Part shown: positions 1 through 7,419 of the stretch, one piece after another | How the letters are laid out: the number at the start of each line of letters is the position of its first letter | Position numbering within the stretch: position 1 is the first letter of the stretch | Source of the DNA: DATEPR01 sp036503065 | Lineage (GTDB): Bacteria; Actinomycetota; Actinomycetes; Mycobacteriales; Pseudonocardiaceae | Length of the DNA: 34,667 nt | Assembly: GCA_036503065.1 (NCBI GenBank) | Contig: DASXXM010000349.1 | Span: 1-34,667 of the forward strand | Direction: 5' to 3' | Program-made: the position numbers and the translations under genes | Notes under the pieces: generated by a model | Told to the model about the DNA's origin: nothing | Databases searched by the model: none | Seen by the model: the letters and a program-made list of their open reading frames with translations, nothing else

Positions 1-157
1 GAGGCACGGCCGGCGCCACGGTGGTCGGCACGGCACTGCTGGTTGCCGATGGACCACTGCTGGTCGCCGCAGGGACACGGGTGGCCGGTGGTGTGGCGGT
101 TGGCGTGCCACAACTTGCGATGAGACACAGCACGCATGCCACGAGAAGGGTCTTCAC
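1..157 (-). CDS. Putative lipoprotein, N-terminal fragment (runs off the left edge)
   Basis: Reading leftward from a GTG at 157, the frame stays open to the window edge. It starts MKTLLVACVLCLIASC, a lysine followed by a hydrophobic stretch and an I-A-S-C lipobox, so Cys16 would be lipidated and the protein anchored outside the membrane. After the Cys comes a Thr/Pro/Ala/Ser-rich linker, typical of actinobacterial lipoproteins before their folded domain. An AGGA ribosome site lies about 8 bases before the GTG. The upstream gene ends at 211 and a strong hairpin sits between them, so this gene is probably transcribed separately. Only about 52 codons are visible, so the function of the mature domain cannot be told. 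Confidence 0.6.
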   Translation of the reverse strand, partial: MKTLLVACVLCLIASCGTPTATPPATRVPAATSSGPSATSSAVPTTVAPAVP

Positions 158-176
158 CGCGTCATCCTGACTCACC

Positions 177-203
177 CCGGGGGCCCGTGGCACGGGCCCC
201 CGG
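177..203. terminator. Stem-loop terminator
   Basis: A perfect GC-rich inverted repeat (arms pairing 177-189 with 191-203, tip at 190) lies just after the stop of the minus-strand secreted-protein gene ending at 211. There is no clear U-tract, which is usual in actinobacteria. It separates that gene from the lipoprotein gene starting at 157. Confidence 0.6.
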
Positions 204-210
204 CGCACGG

Positions 211-1140
211 TCAGGCGGTGGTGCGGCAGGCGTTGCGGGAGTTGGACCACAGGCCCTGCACGTCGAACGTGCCGGTGCTCAGGGTGAGCTTGCTGTCCAA
301 CTGGATGCACTCGTCGCCGATTTCGCCGTTGGTGCCGTTCCAGCCGATGCTGGGGAAGAAGTCGGTGACCGTTTCGGCGTACTCGTGGGTTTCTGTGGAG
401 AACAGGCCGTCGAGCAGGGTCGGGTTGGCCAGGGTGGTGCAGGCGCCCGCGCCGAGGTCGGGGACGTACGGCAGGTTGGTGAAGGCGACCTTGCCGTCGG
501 CCGAGTTGGTGAAGTTGTGGTAGGCGCAGAAGCCGCTGTTCGGGAAGCCGTCGGGGTGGGTGCCGGTGGCGGACACGATCACGTACTGGTCGTTGAGGTT
601 CGGCGTCTGGGTGGTGTTGCCGAAGTGGGTGGCGGCCTTGACCGCTTCACCGGCGATCTGTGCGGCCGTCGCGTTGGTCGGTTCGGCTGTCGCGTTGTCG
701 AACCACGTGCCGCCCAGCAGCGACGACGTGGGGTGGGTGACGTGGATGCCCTTGCTGCCGCAGTTCGTGGTGCCCTTGGCGACCCCCTCGCAGTACTGGC
801 TCAGGATGGTGCCCCAGGTGTCCGCGGGGCCGAACAGGCCACGGAAGAACTTCTGCAGCGCCGGGGCCGCGCCCGCCGGGTCCTTCGACCACTGGGAGCC
901 CCAGAACACCAGGAACACCTTGGGTTTCGGCGAGACGACGCCGGTTGACGCGTTGGAGTCGACGGCCAGCGTGTTGGCGTTGGCGCGTGGGGCCGCGTGA
1001 CCGATCGACTTGGCGCCGTAATGGCCGCTGACGGGAGCCGCTGTCGGCTGGGTGCTGGCGGCGGCGGTCGAGGCGGTCGTGGCGATGGCCGCTAACGCCA
1101 TGGCGGCGACCATCAACCGGCGCAGGGTGGGGACTCGCAT
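211..1140 (-). CDS. Secreted protein with HEYAE zincin-like motif
   Basis: This 309-residue protein has a typical Sec signal peptide (MRVPTLRRLMVAAMALAAIA followed by Ala/Thr-rich residues to about position 29). The mature part has an early hydrophobic strand (VFLVFWGSQW, about 75-84), Cys pairs likely to form disulfides, a central strand (YVIVSATGTHPDG), and near the C-terminus THEYAETVTD (251-260) followed by GEIGDEC (272-278). The order H-E-x-x-E, then Gly-Glu-Ile-Gly-Asp, resembles the His/Glu site of EXORDIUM-like and related secreted zincin-like families, which often read SHELAEAVTDP...GEIGD. Protease activity is inferred only. The ATG at 1140 has GAGGAG 6 bases upstream. The gene stands alone, with terminator-like hairpins on both sides. 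Confidence 0.7.
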   Translation of the reverse strand: MRVPTLRRLMVAAMALAAIATTASTAAASTQPTAAPVSGHYGAKSIGHAAPRANANTLAVDSNASTGVVSPKPKVFLVFWGSQWSKDPAGAAPALQKFFRGLFGPADTWGTILSQYCEGVAKGTTNCGSKGIHVTHPTSSLLGGTWFDNATAEPTNATAAQIAGEAVKAATHFGNTTQTPNLNDQYVIVSATGTHPDGFPNSGFCAYHNFTNSADGKVAFTNLPYVPDLGAGACTTLANPTLLDGLFSTETHEYAETVTDFFPSIGWNGTNGEIGDECIQLDSKLTLSTGTFDVQGLWSNSRNACRTTA

Positions 1141-1290
1141 CGTTACTCCTCGCGACGAGCCCGGGCGGACAGCTCGGGATTACCGAAAAGTAACTGTGGA
1201 GTGCGGCTATGGGACCAAGACTTTCGTCGGATGTCGATAACACCGAGAACTGGTGATCGGTGCCTCCGTTCGGCCTATTGCACCGAAACA

Positions 1291-1323
1291 GCGGGGGTGG
1301 GTGCCTGGGGCGCCCACCCCCGC
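1291..1323. terminator. Strong stem-loop, probable back-up terminator
   Basis: GCGGGGGTGGG (1291-1301) pairs with CCCACCCCCGC (1313-1323), and further pairs inside reduce the loop to about 3 bases. It lies between two minus-strand genes and would insulate the secreted-protein gene (211-1140) from read-through of the condensation-domain gene. Confidence 0.5.
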
Positions 1324-1472
1324 CGCCGACGGTGAGCAGGCGCGGATGGCGCGCCGCTCGATGCCGGCTTCGTGGTCCCGGACCGAACTAGCGGGGGGAC
1401 AGGACAGGCTCGATGATCGGGGACAGTACGGGCTCGACGGTCATGGCGGATTCACCCCCCGACTTTGGTAGT

Positions 1473-1494
1473 GATCCGCCGATTCGGGCGGATC
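1473..1494 (-). terminator. Stem-loop terminator of the condensation-domain gene
   Basis: GATCCGCC (1473-1480) and GGCGGATC (1487-1494) form a perfect 8-bp stem with a 6-base loop, 25 bases after the stop of the minus-strand gene ending at 1519. Confidence 0.55.
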
Positions 1495-1518
1495 GGGACG
1501 GAAATCGGTCGTGACGGC

Positions 1519-2892
1519 TCATCTCGGGTCGCCGACCGGGACGGCGGATTCGGCGCTCACTCCGGTGGGCCGCGTCGGGTCCAACGCGGTTTGCACCGCG
1601 ACATTCTCGAACGATGCCGCGAGCGCGATTATGTCGTCGTCTGAGAAGAATCTGGTGTCGGCTGTCATCAGATAATCGACCGATGCCGGCCCGTCGTCAA
1701 CGGTCACGAACAATCGGCGGGTTGACATGGCGGGTCGGTACAACCATTCGTGTTCGGCCAGCGGGAGCGCGGCCAGGATCTCGCCGTCGGTCGCCGGCCG
1801 CGCCGGGATGGCGTCCCGATCCTGTTGCCTGCGGTCGTTGTAGACGCACGAGTAGTCGATCTCACCGCGGTCCGCCTTGACCCGGTCGATCGCCGCCTCC
1901 TGCGCGTACGGGTCGTAGTAGGCGTTCTTGTAGGCGTTGAAGACGCTGGTGCGAGCCCGTTCGACCGCATCGCCGAGCGACACGCCGCCCACGTCGATCA
2001 GGTACGGCGACAACTGCACCAGCGGGCTGACCGAATCGGCGAAACCGGGCCGGAATCGGTTGCCCACCATCAACATCGCCATCACCTGCCCGATGCCGGT
2101 GTGCCGCGCGACGGCGACCGCGAACACGGCCAGCAGCACCGACGAGGTGTTCAACTTCTCCTGCGCGGCGATGCGTTCGACGGCCAGCGCCGTGGCGGGC
2201 GACCGGTAGTTGATCATCCGAATGCCACGGTCCGGGTGGCGCGGCTCGCCGAACTGGCTGGGGTGCATGGTGCGCAGGGCATGTTCCAGATGGACCATGG
2301 CGGCGTCGGACTGCCGGCGGCCACTGCCGGAGTGCTGCCGGCGGGCCTGCTCCAGCGGTTGGATCGCCGTGACGGGGGCCGCGGCCGCGCCGGTCACCGG
2401 GTCGCGCGCGAACATGTCGGCCAGCAGCGCGGTCAGTCCGCCGGCATCCAGGACCGTGTGCAGGTACACCACGACCAGGTAGGCGGTCCTGCCGTCGCGG
2501 CGGATCACCGCCATGCGTATCGGGAATTCGGTCTCGTAGTCGAAGTCGACCTCCCGGTACCGCGCCTCAACGGTTCTGGCCGCCTCGACCGGATCGCCGT
2601 CCGTGTCCACGATCTCCAGCGGCACCTCGCCCGCGGCCACGCACACCTGCAACGGCAGGCCGCCATCGCGAAACCGTAGCCGGGTACGCAAAGCCTGGTG
2701 CCGGCCGACGATGAAGCCGAGCACTTCGGCCTGTCGCTCGACCGTCCACGTCGGCGGCAGCGGCGCCGAACCGGCCATGGTCACCGACCGGCCGGCCACG
2801 ACCATCCCCTCCCACAGGCCGATCTGCGCCCAGGTCAGTTCCCCGACACCCTCGCCTTCCCCGTGGAACGGGACGAGGATCCGTGCAGCCAT
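1519..2892 (-). CDS. Stand-alone NRPS condensation-domain-like protein
   Basis: The 457-residue protein has the layout of one condensation-domain (chloramphenicol-acetyltransferase fold) unit: an N-terminal LTWAQIGLWEGM segment like the C1 motif, GRHQALRTRLRF (C2-like), and a C3-like YLHTVLDAGG with His145 (numbered from this start). In the canonical HHxxxDG motif, the second (catalytic) His and the Asp are kept, while the first His is Leu and the Gly is Ala. Family members join acyl or aminoacyl units to amines or alcohols; free-standing ones act on carrier-bound or soluble acyl groups. No adenylation or carrier domain lies nearby, so the substrate is unknown. ATG 2892 was chosen because GAGGGG precedes it by about 7 bases; the frame stays open for 38 more codons upstream but without a ribosome site. 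It is monocistronic. Confidence 0.75.
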   Translation of the reverse strand: MAARILVPFHGEGEGVGELTWAQIGLWEGMVVAGRSVTMAGSAPLPPTWTVERQAEVLGFIVGRHQALRTRLRFRDGGLPLQVCVAAGEVPLEIVDTDGDPVEAARTVEARYREVDFDYETEFPIRMAVIRRDGRTAYLVVVYLHTVLDAGGLTALLADMFARDPVTGAAAAPVTAIQPLEQARRQHSGSGRRQSDAAMVHLEHALRTMHPSQFGEPRHPDRGIRMINYRSPATALAVERIAAQEKLNTSSVLLAVFAVAVARHTGIGQVMAMLMVGNRFRPGFADSVSPLVQLSPYLIDVGGVSLGDAVERARTSVFNAYKNAYYDPYAQEAAIDRVKADRGEIDYSCVYNDRRQQDRDAIPARPATDGEILAALPLAEHEWLYRPAMSTRRLFVTVDDGPASVDYLMTADTRFFSDDDIIALAASFENVAVQTALDPTRPTGVSAESAVPVGDPR

Positions 2893-3064
2893 GCGGCTCC
2901 CCTCGTCATCGGCGCTCGTCGCCGATTGTTGGGAGTGGCCGCACAGACTGTCAACAAGCCGACGCGCGGTTGCACTGGATCCGGCCACGGCACGCCGGCC
3001 GGACACTTTCTCGGTGCATATTCACCGGCCGGGATACGAAATTCGAATACCTCGTGAAACAATC

Positions 3065-3115
3065 CGGACAATCGCGCCCCGGCCATTCGGAGGGGGGCCG
3101 GGGCGCGATTGTCCG
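3065..3115. repeat. Perfect 20-bp inverted repeat (long hairpin)
   Basis: The 20 bases at 3065-3084 are the exact reverse complement of those at 3096-3115, with an 11-base spacer. It could be a terminator for the decayed minus-strand gene next to it, which ends exactly where the hairpin begins, or the scar of a small mobile element. The length and perfection are greater than for the other terminators in the window. Confidence 0.75.
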
Positions 3116-3386
3116 TAGGTGGGGTACTGCGGCCAGTCCGCGGGGGAGTCCTCCTGCCGGCCGTACGGGGTGAGGTCGCGGACGCTGTTGGCCGTCGAAC
3201 AGGTCGAGCGGCGTCCTGGGGCCGGTGGGCGTGTCGAAGGTGTAGCCGTTGCCGAACGTGACCATCGGCAGGCGCCTGCGCCGGCCGCGAGCGCGTCCGG
3301 GCGCGGGTGACGTCCTTCGCCGCCTCGAGCAGGTCGTCCCGGGCCTGCTGCCACTCGCCTGACGAAACGATCTTCGGTTTGTTCGT
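3116..3386 (-). pseudogene. Remnant of a DUF899 (thioredoxin-like) gene
   Basis: Three pieces of a DUF899 protein can be read in three different frames. The N-terminal piece (from about 3386) reads TNKPKIVSSGEWQQARDDLL...TRAR. After losses of single bases near 3296-3300 and 3281-3284 comes RRRLPMVTFGNGYTFDTPTG...LDLFDGQQ (to about 3184). After a further frame change and a large internal gap comes DLTPYGRQEDSPADWPQYPTYG (about 3180-3116), which matches the usual C-terminus of the family. About 130 residues of the middle, including the thioredoxin-like core, are missing, and no start or stop codon is usable. It is therefore a dead gene rather than a small protein. The family assignment rests on remembered family motifs. 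Confidence 0.7.
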
Positions 3387-3724
3387 CCGCCGATTGTTCG
3401 CCCGCCCACCGACAACCGTGCCCCCGCAGGTCGAGGGCCTCGCCGTGCCTTGTCACGTTCTTTCGCGACCCAATTCCGGAAAGAAAATCGCAGACCCAAC
3501 CAAGCGGTCGGCCGGGGAATGGACATATTCACACTAGAACGAGGGCCGGCAATCGATCCACTTATTCCTGTGGTCCGGTGTCATGGCGCTGACCTGCGGG
3601 TTATCGCCGTCTATCGCGGGTTGACGGCCGTGATAGCGAGGGGATAGGTGTCGCGATAATTTCGAGATGCCGTTGGTTTCTAGCTTTGGCTCCGCCCCCG
3701 GAAATCGAAACTCAGGAGCCAGAG
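3387..3724. other. Non-coding, relatively AT-rich upstream region
   Basis: No gene is supported. Base composition is visibly richer in A/T than its surroundings from about 3440 to 3700. It carries the likely promoter of the small-peptide gene at 3725 and may include the old promoter of the decayed DUF899 gene. Confidence 0.5.
3621..3650 (+). promoter_or_regulatory. Candidate promoter of the small-peptide gene
   Basis: TTGACG (3621-3626) lies 18 bases before TAGGTG (3645-3650), close to the actinomycete housekeeping pattern TTGACN / TAGRRT. It is about 75 bases upstream of the ATG at 3725. This is a sequence match only. Confidence 0.4.
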
Positions 3725-3874
3725 ATGAACGCCAGGACCATTGCTCGCTTCGCCGCCACCGCCGCCACCGCCGCCGTGCTCACCCTGGGTGCCGCCCAGG
3801 CCGCACACGCCTCGGTCCACATCGCGTCCGCGCCCACGGTCAACACCGTCAACAGCAACCCCTGGGACGAGTGA
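3725..3874 (+). CDS. Small secreted peptide (49 residues)
   Basis: The ATG at 3725 is preceded by AGGAG with a 6-base gap. The product begins MNARTIARFAATAATAAVLT and continues to an Ala-His-Ala signal-peptidase-like site at residues 27-29, leaving a predicted mature peptide of 20 residues (SVHIASAPTVNTVNSNPWDE). It has no Cys, so it is neither a lipoprotein nor disulfide-bonded. The gene ends 1 base before the stop of the convergent AfsR-like regulator, which has the NB-ARC/TPR build often used to sense ligands. A role as an exported signal or as a small cell-surface peptide is inference. I do not recognise a named family. Confidence that it is a real gene comes from the ribosome site, the clear signal peptide and the promoter-like sequence. 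Confidence 0.65.
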   Translation: MNARTIARFAATAATAAVLTLGAAQAAHASVHIASAPTVNTVNSNPWDE

Positions 3875-3875
3875 C

Positions 3876-6728
3876 TCAGTCCCGCCCCGTGGCGACCGCC
3901 ATGGTCCGAGCCAGTTTGAGGCGAACCGCGGCGGCACCGCTGTGATCCATGGTGCGCTCCCGAAGGGTCAACGCCTGTTGGAAGAAGGCCCGCGCCTGGT
4001 CCGGACGGCCGGCGGCGGCGTTGACCTCGCCGAGACCGACCAGCGTGTATCCCTCACCGATCACGTCCCGGCTGTGGCGCACCACCGCCAACACCTCGCC
4101 AAGGGTGGCCGCGGCCGCGTCGAAGTCGCCCGACCTCAGCTGGAACAGCCCGATCCGGCGCAGGGTGTGCGCCGAGCCGAGTGTGTAGCCGACCGCCTGG
4201 TAGATGTCCATCGCCTCGGCGAGTCCGGCGCTCGCCTCGGCTACCTGGCCACGCTCGTACAGGAGGGGCGCGCTCTGGGTGAGCACGATGGCCCTGCCCA
4301 CCGCGTCGTCCACCCTGGCGAACTCCCGCAGTGCCACCGTGTATCGGGCCAACGCGCTGTCCTGGTCGTCGGCGTACCGATCCAGCAACCCCAGGTCACG
4401 TTGGCACATGGCCAGTCCGCGCGGGTCGTCCAGCTCCTCGAACGTGGCCAACGCCTCGACCAGGACGGACCGTGACCTGTCGTGCTGCCGCCGCTCGAGG
4501 TAGAGGGTGCCCAACGAACTCAACAGCGCCGCGGTGCCCCGGACGTTGCCCGCCGCACGGGTGACCATCAGTGCGTCCTGATGGGTGCGTTCCCAGTCGT
4601 CGAAGTAGCCGCGTGGCTCGAACAGGGTGACCAGGGTGACGGCCAGGTCCCAGGCCAGCTCGTCCAGCCCGACTCCGGCCGCCTGGGTGACGGCGGCGCA
4701 CAGGTTGGCGTGTTCGCCGTCCAGCCATTCCAGCGGCTCGACCAGCACCTGTTCCACGTATTTGGGCGGCGGTTGCCACCGCGGCGCGCCACCGTGCAGC
4801 ACGGTGAAGTCACCGCCGTAGACCCGGCGGTGGGCCTGCTCGGCAATGGCCAGCCAGCCGCCGAGCATCCGTGCCAGCGCGGCATCCTGGTCGGCCGCAT
4901 CCGCCTCGGCCGGCAGTTGCTCGCGCGCGAACAGGCGCACCATGTCCTGGTAGCGGTAGCGGAACTCGCCGGTGTGCTCGACCGCCGTGACATCCAGCAG
5001 TTGCACGTCGACCAGCGGTTCGAGCAGGTCCGACGGGTAGGGGCTGTCGTCGTCGAGCACCGCGCCCGCCGTCCAGCCGGGCAGCGTCAGGCCGTCGGCC
5101 ATGCTGAGCAGGCCGAACAGCCGGCGGGACTGCCGGTCGAGGCCGTCGTGGGTGAGCGAGAGGCTGGCCCTGATCGTCATGTCGCCGTGTGCCAGCTCGT
5201 CCAGCCTGCGTCGTTCGTTGGCCAGCCGGTGCACCATCGAGGCCAGCGTCCAGTGCGGGCGGGCCGCCAGTCGCGCCCCGATGATCCGCAGGGCGAGCGG
5301 CAGGCCGCCGACCGCCTTGATGAGTGCCAGTGCCGCCTCCGGCTCGCGGTCCACCCGCTCCGCGCCGATGACGTGGCTGATCAGTTCCAGCGACCGCGAC
5401 GGGTTCAGCACGTCGAGTTCCAGCCGGCGCGCGCCCGGCACCCCGGTCAGCCGAGACCTGGTGGTGATGATCACCGCGCAGCTGCTGCTGCCCGGCAACA
5501 GTGGCGTGACCTGTTGTTCGGTGACCACGTCGTCGAGCACGACCAGGACTCGGCGACTGGCCAGCAGGGTTCGGTACAGCTCGACACGTTCGTCCAGCTC
5601 GCCCGGCATCACCGCGCCCGGAATGCCCAGCGCGAGCAGGAACCGGCCGAGCACGTCGGCCACGCCGTCCACCCCGCCGCGGATGCCCCGCAGGTCGCAG
5701 TACAGCTGCCCGTCCGGGAAGTGGTCGTCCGCGACGCGATGCCCGATATGCGTGGCGAGGGTGCTTTTGCCGACCCCCGGCTTGCCCACGATGACGACGA
5801 CCCCGACCGCGCGCCGGTGCTGGTCGCCGACCAGCACCGACTCCGCCGTGGCGATGAGCTCCTCGTTGCCGGTGAAGTCCGCGGTGTCGGCCGGCAGTTG
5901 GCGCGGCCGCTCCGTGTGTGGCGGCGCCGATTCCGCGAGCGCCGGTGCGGCCTCCACCGGCTCCCGCGGTGTCGACCGCAGCAGGGCCGACGTGTCGCCG
6001 GCCAGGATGGCGCTCTCCAGCGAACGCAGTTCGTCGCCCGGCTCAAGGCCGAGATCGTCGATCAGCATGTCCCGCCCGGCGCGGTAGACGGCCAGCGCCT
6101 CGGCCTGCCGGCCGGCCAGGTAGAGCCCGCGCATCAGCAGGCCGCGCAGCCGTTCGCGCAGCGGGTGCTCGTGCACGAGCCGGGTCAGCTCGCCCACCAA
6201 CTGGTGGTGCAGCCCGAGCCCGAGCTCCAGTTCCATGTAGGTCTCGACGGCGTCGAGACGGTCCTCGTCGAGGCGCGTCGCCCAGGTGCGCAGCGCGCGG
6301 TGCGGAATGCCGGCAAGGCACGGCCCACGCCACAGCGCGGCCGCCGACCGCAGCAGGGCCGCGCTGTCCGCGGGGCGGCCGTCCCTGGCCAGCGCGCGGG
6401 CCCTGGCAAGTTTGCTGGTGAAGACGTGCATGTCCAGCATCGGCTCGTCGACCCGCAGCAGATAACCCGGGGACTGGCTCAGGATCGGGGTGTCGACACC
6501 GGCACTCGTGAGGCTCTTGCGCAGGCGGGACACGCAGATCTGCACCTGGGTGCGCGCCGTGCTGGGCGGCGCGTCGTCCCAGAGGGCATCGACCAGGTGG
6601 TCGATGGTGACGATCTGGTTGGCCTCCATCAGCAGCGACGCGAGGATGACCTGCTGTCGGCCTGGGGGGATGCGGATCGTGCCGCTCGTTCCCCTGACCT
6701 CCATCGGGCCCAGTATTCGGAATGTCAT
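3876..6728 (-). CDS. AfsR/SARP-family transcriptional regulator with NB-ARC and TPR domains
   Basis: The 950-residue protein starts MTFRILGPMEVRG and has an OmpR-like winged helix (about 1-95), a bacterial transcriptional activation domain (about 100-245), an NB-ARC ATPase with P-loop GKPGVGKST (315-323), Walker B VLVVLDDV (394-401) and GLPLALR (475-481), then a long helical C-terminus with TPR-like repeats (about 740-940). This is the AfsR architecture: DNA binding at SARP heptamer repeats, switched by nucleotide state and by the TPR sensor. Such proteins commonly activate secondary metabolism. The start is uncertain: ATG 6728 best fits the family but lacks a ribosome site and could be leaderless; ATG 6860 or a start at 6899 are in frame. 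It is divergent from the SnoaL-like and amidase-like genes, its likely targets, and tail to tail with the small secreted peptide gene. Confidence 0.9.
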   Translation of the reverse strand: MTFRILGPMEVRGTSGTIRIPPGRQQVILASLLMEANQIVTIDHLVDALWDDAPPSTARTQVQICVSRLRKSLTSAGVDTPILSQSPGYLLRVDEPMLDMHVFTSKLARARALARDGRPADSAALLRSAAALWRGPCLAGIPHRALRTWATRLDEDRLDAVETYMELELGLGLHHQLVGELTRLVHEHPLRERLRGLLMRGLYLAGRQAEALAVYRAGRDMLIDDLGLEPGDELRSLESAILAGDTSALLRSTPREPVEAAPALAESAPPHTERPRQLPADTADFTGNEELIATAESVLVGDQHRRAVGVVVIVGKPGVGKSTLATHIGHRVADDHFPDGQLYCDLRGIRGGVDGVADVLGRFLLALGIPGAVMPGELDERVELYRTLLASRRVLVVLDDVVTEQQVTPLLPGSSSCAVIITTRSRLTGVPGARRLELDVLNPSRSLELISHVIGAERVDREPEAALALIKAVGGLPLALRIIGARLAARPHWTLASMVHRLANERRRLDELAHGDMTIRASLSLTHDGLDRQSRRLFGLLSMADGLTLPGWTAGAVLDDDSPYPSDLLEPLVDVQLLDVTAVEHTGEFRYRYQDMVRLFAREQLPAEADAADQDAALARMLGGWLAIAEQAHRRVYGGDFTVLHGGAPRWQPPPKYVEQVLVEPLEWLDGEHANLCAAVTQAAGVGLDELAWDLAVTLVTLFEPRGYFDDWERTHQDALMVTRAAGNVRGTAALLSSLGTLYLERRQHDRSRSVLVEALATFEELDDPRGLAMCQRDLGLLDRYADDQDSALARYTVALREFARVDDAVGRAIVLTQSAPLLYERGQVAEASAGLAEAMDIYQAVGYTLGSAHTLRRIGLFQLRSGDFDAAAATLGEVLAVVRHSRDVIGEGYTLVGLGEVNAAAGRPDQARAFFQQALTLRERTMDHSGAAAVRLKLARTMAVATGRD

Positions 6729-7002
6729 GGCGTCGGCGGTAACGGCCGCCGCACGGCCCTGATCGATCGTGCACCTCCGATGCCAAGCCCCCGGGCGAGG
6801 CGTTTCGGACGGGTCGGCTGCCAAGCGTATGTCGAATCCTCGTCCGGACCAAAACTTCATTCGGGCGGCTGTGGACGGCCGGACATCACCGCAGGTCAAG
6901 TGCTTGATGTTGGCGGGGATAACGCGGTGATAAGGGCAGGTTGTCGCCGGCTACCAGAGTAGGCGCGACGGCCGAACATCCGCCGACCCAACGGAGCATG
7001 AC
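6729..7002. promoter_or_regulatory. Divergent promoter region between the AfsR-like gene and the SnoaL-like gene
   Basis: This 274-base gap must hold promoters for both directions. For the plus strand, TTGATG (6904-6909) is followed after 18 bases by TGATAA (6928-6933), a possible promoter about 70 bases before the ATG at 7003. SARP binding sites (heptamer direct repeats at 11-base spacing) would be expected here, but I could not identify a clean set by eye. Confidence 0.4.
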
Positions 7003-7398
7003 ATGGCAGTAACCGACCGCAGCCCGTCAACCGGCGCCGCTGTCACCGCCGCCGCCGTGGACCACATCCTGCTGTCCTACCTGTACCTGGACGAGGGCAA
7101 CCTGGATGCCTACGCATCGCTGCTGGACGAGGACGTGCAGCTGAAGCGGCCGGGCCAGCCGACCAGATCCGGCCGGGCGGCCGTGCTGGCCGCGCTGGCC
7201 GGTGTCGCGGGCCCGCCCGGCCAGCACCGGCTGCACCAGGTGATCGCCAACGGCGACTGTGTGGCCGCCGTCGGCCGCTGCACCGGTCCGGCCGCCCTCC
7301 GTCTCGCCGACGGATTCCAGGACGTCGACTTCGTCGACATCGTCACCGTCTCCGCCCAGGGTCTGTTGCTGGGCCAGCGCCGCTACTACGGCACCTGA
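7003..7398 (+). CDS. SnoaL-like / NTF2-fold protein
   Basis: The 131-residue protein reads VDHILLSYLYLDEGNLDAYASLL near residues 20-42, then DEDVQLKRPG, and ends with a strand-rich part (VDFVDIVTV...GQRRYYGT). The helix with Tyr/Asp residues followed by a curved sheet is the SnoaL-like/NTF2 pattern. Members include cyclases, isomerases, hydroxylases and non-catalytic binding proteins of secondary metabolism, so the reaction cannot be assigned. GGAG precedes the ATG by 7 bases. It is the first gene of an apparent two-gene operon; the amidase-like gene follows after 21 bases with its own ribosome site. Its position opposite an AfsR-like regulator suggests regulation by that protein (inference). 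Confidence 0.75.
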   Translation: MAVTDRSPSTGAAVTAAAVDHILLSYLYLDEGNLDAYASLLDEDVQLKRPGQPTRSGRAAVLAALAGVAGPPGQHRLHQVIANGDCVAAVGRCTGPAALRLADGFQDVDFVDIVTVSAQGLLLGQRRYYGT

Positions 7399-7419
7399 CC
7401 GGTCTGTGGGGAGCCCACC

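Larger units (their letters stand above)
1141..1518. other. Intergenic region with two hairpins
   Basis: There is no convincing coding frame here. The stretch holds the ribosome site and presumably the promoter of the secreted-protein gene starting at 1140, a long GC hairpin at 1291-1323 and a shorter one at 1473-1494. I could not assign a confident -35/-10 pair. Confidence 0.5.

Noticed and set aside
1253..1471. A 72-codon plus-strand frame in the 1141-1518 gap
   Set aside because: It crosses the large hairpin, has no ribosome site and no recognisable sequence.
4482..6962. An 826-codon open frame on the plus strand opposite the AfsR-like gene
   Set aside because: It is a shadow of the high-GC codon pattern: it lacks family motifs and a ribosome site and is rich in Arg/Gln/His/Gly, while the minus-strand frame has all AfsR domains.
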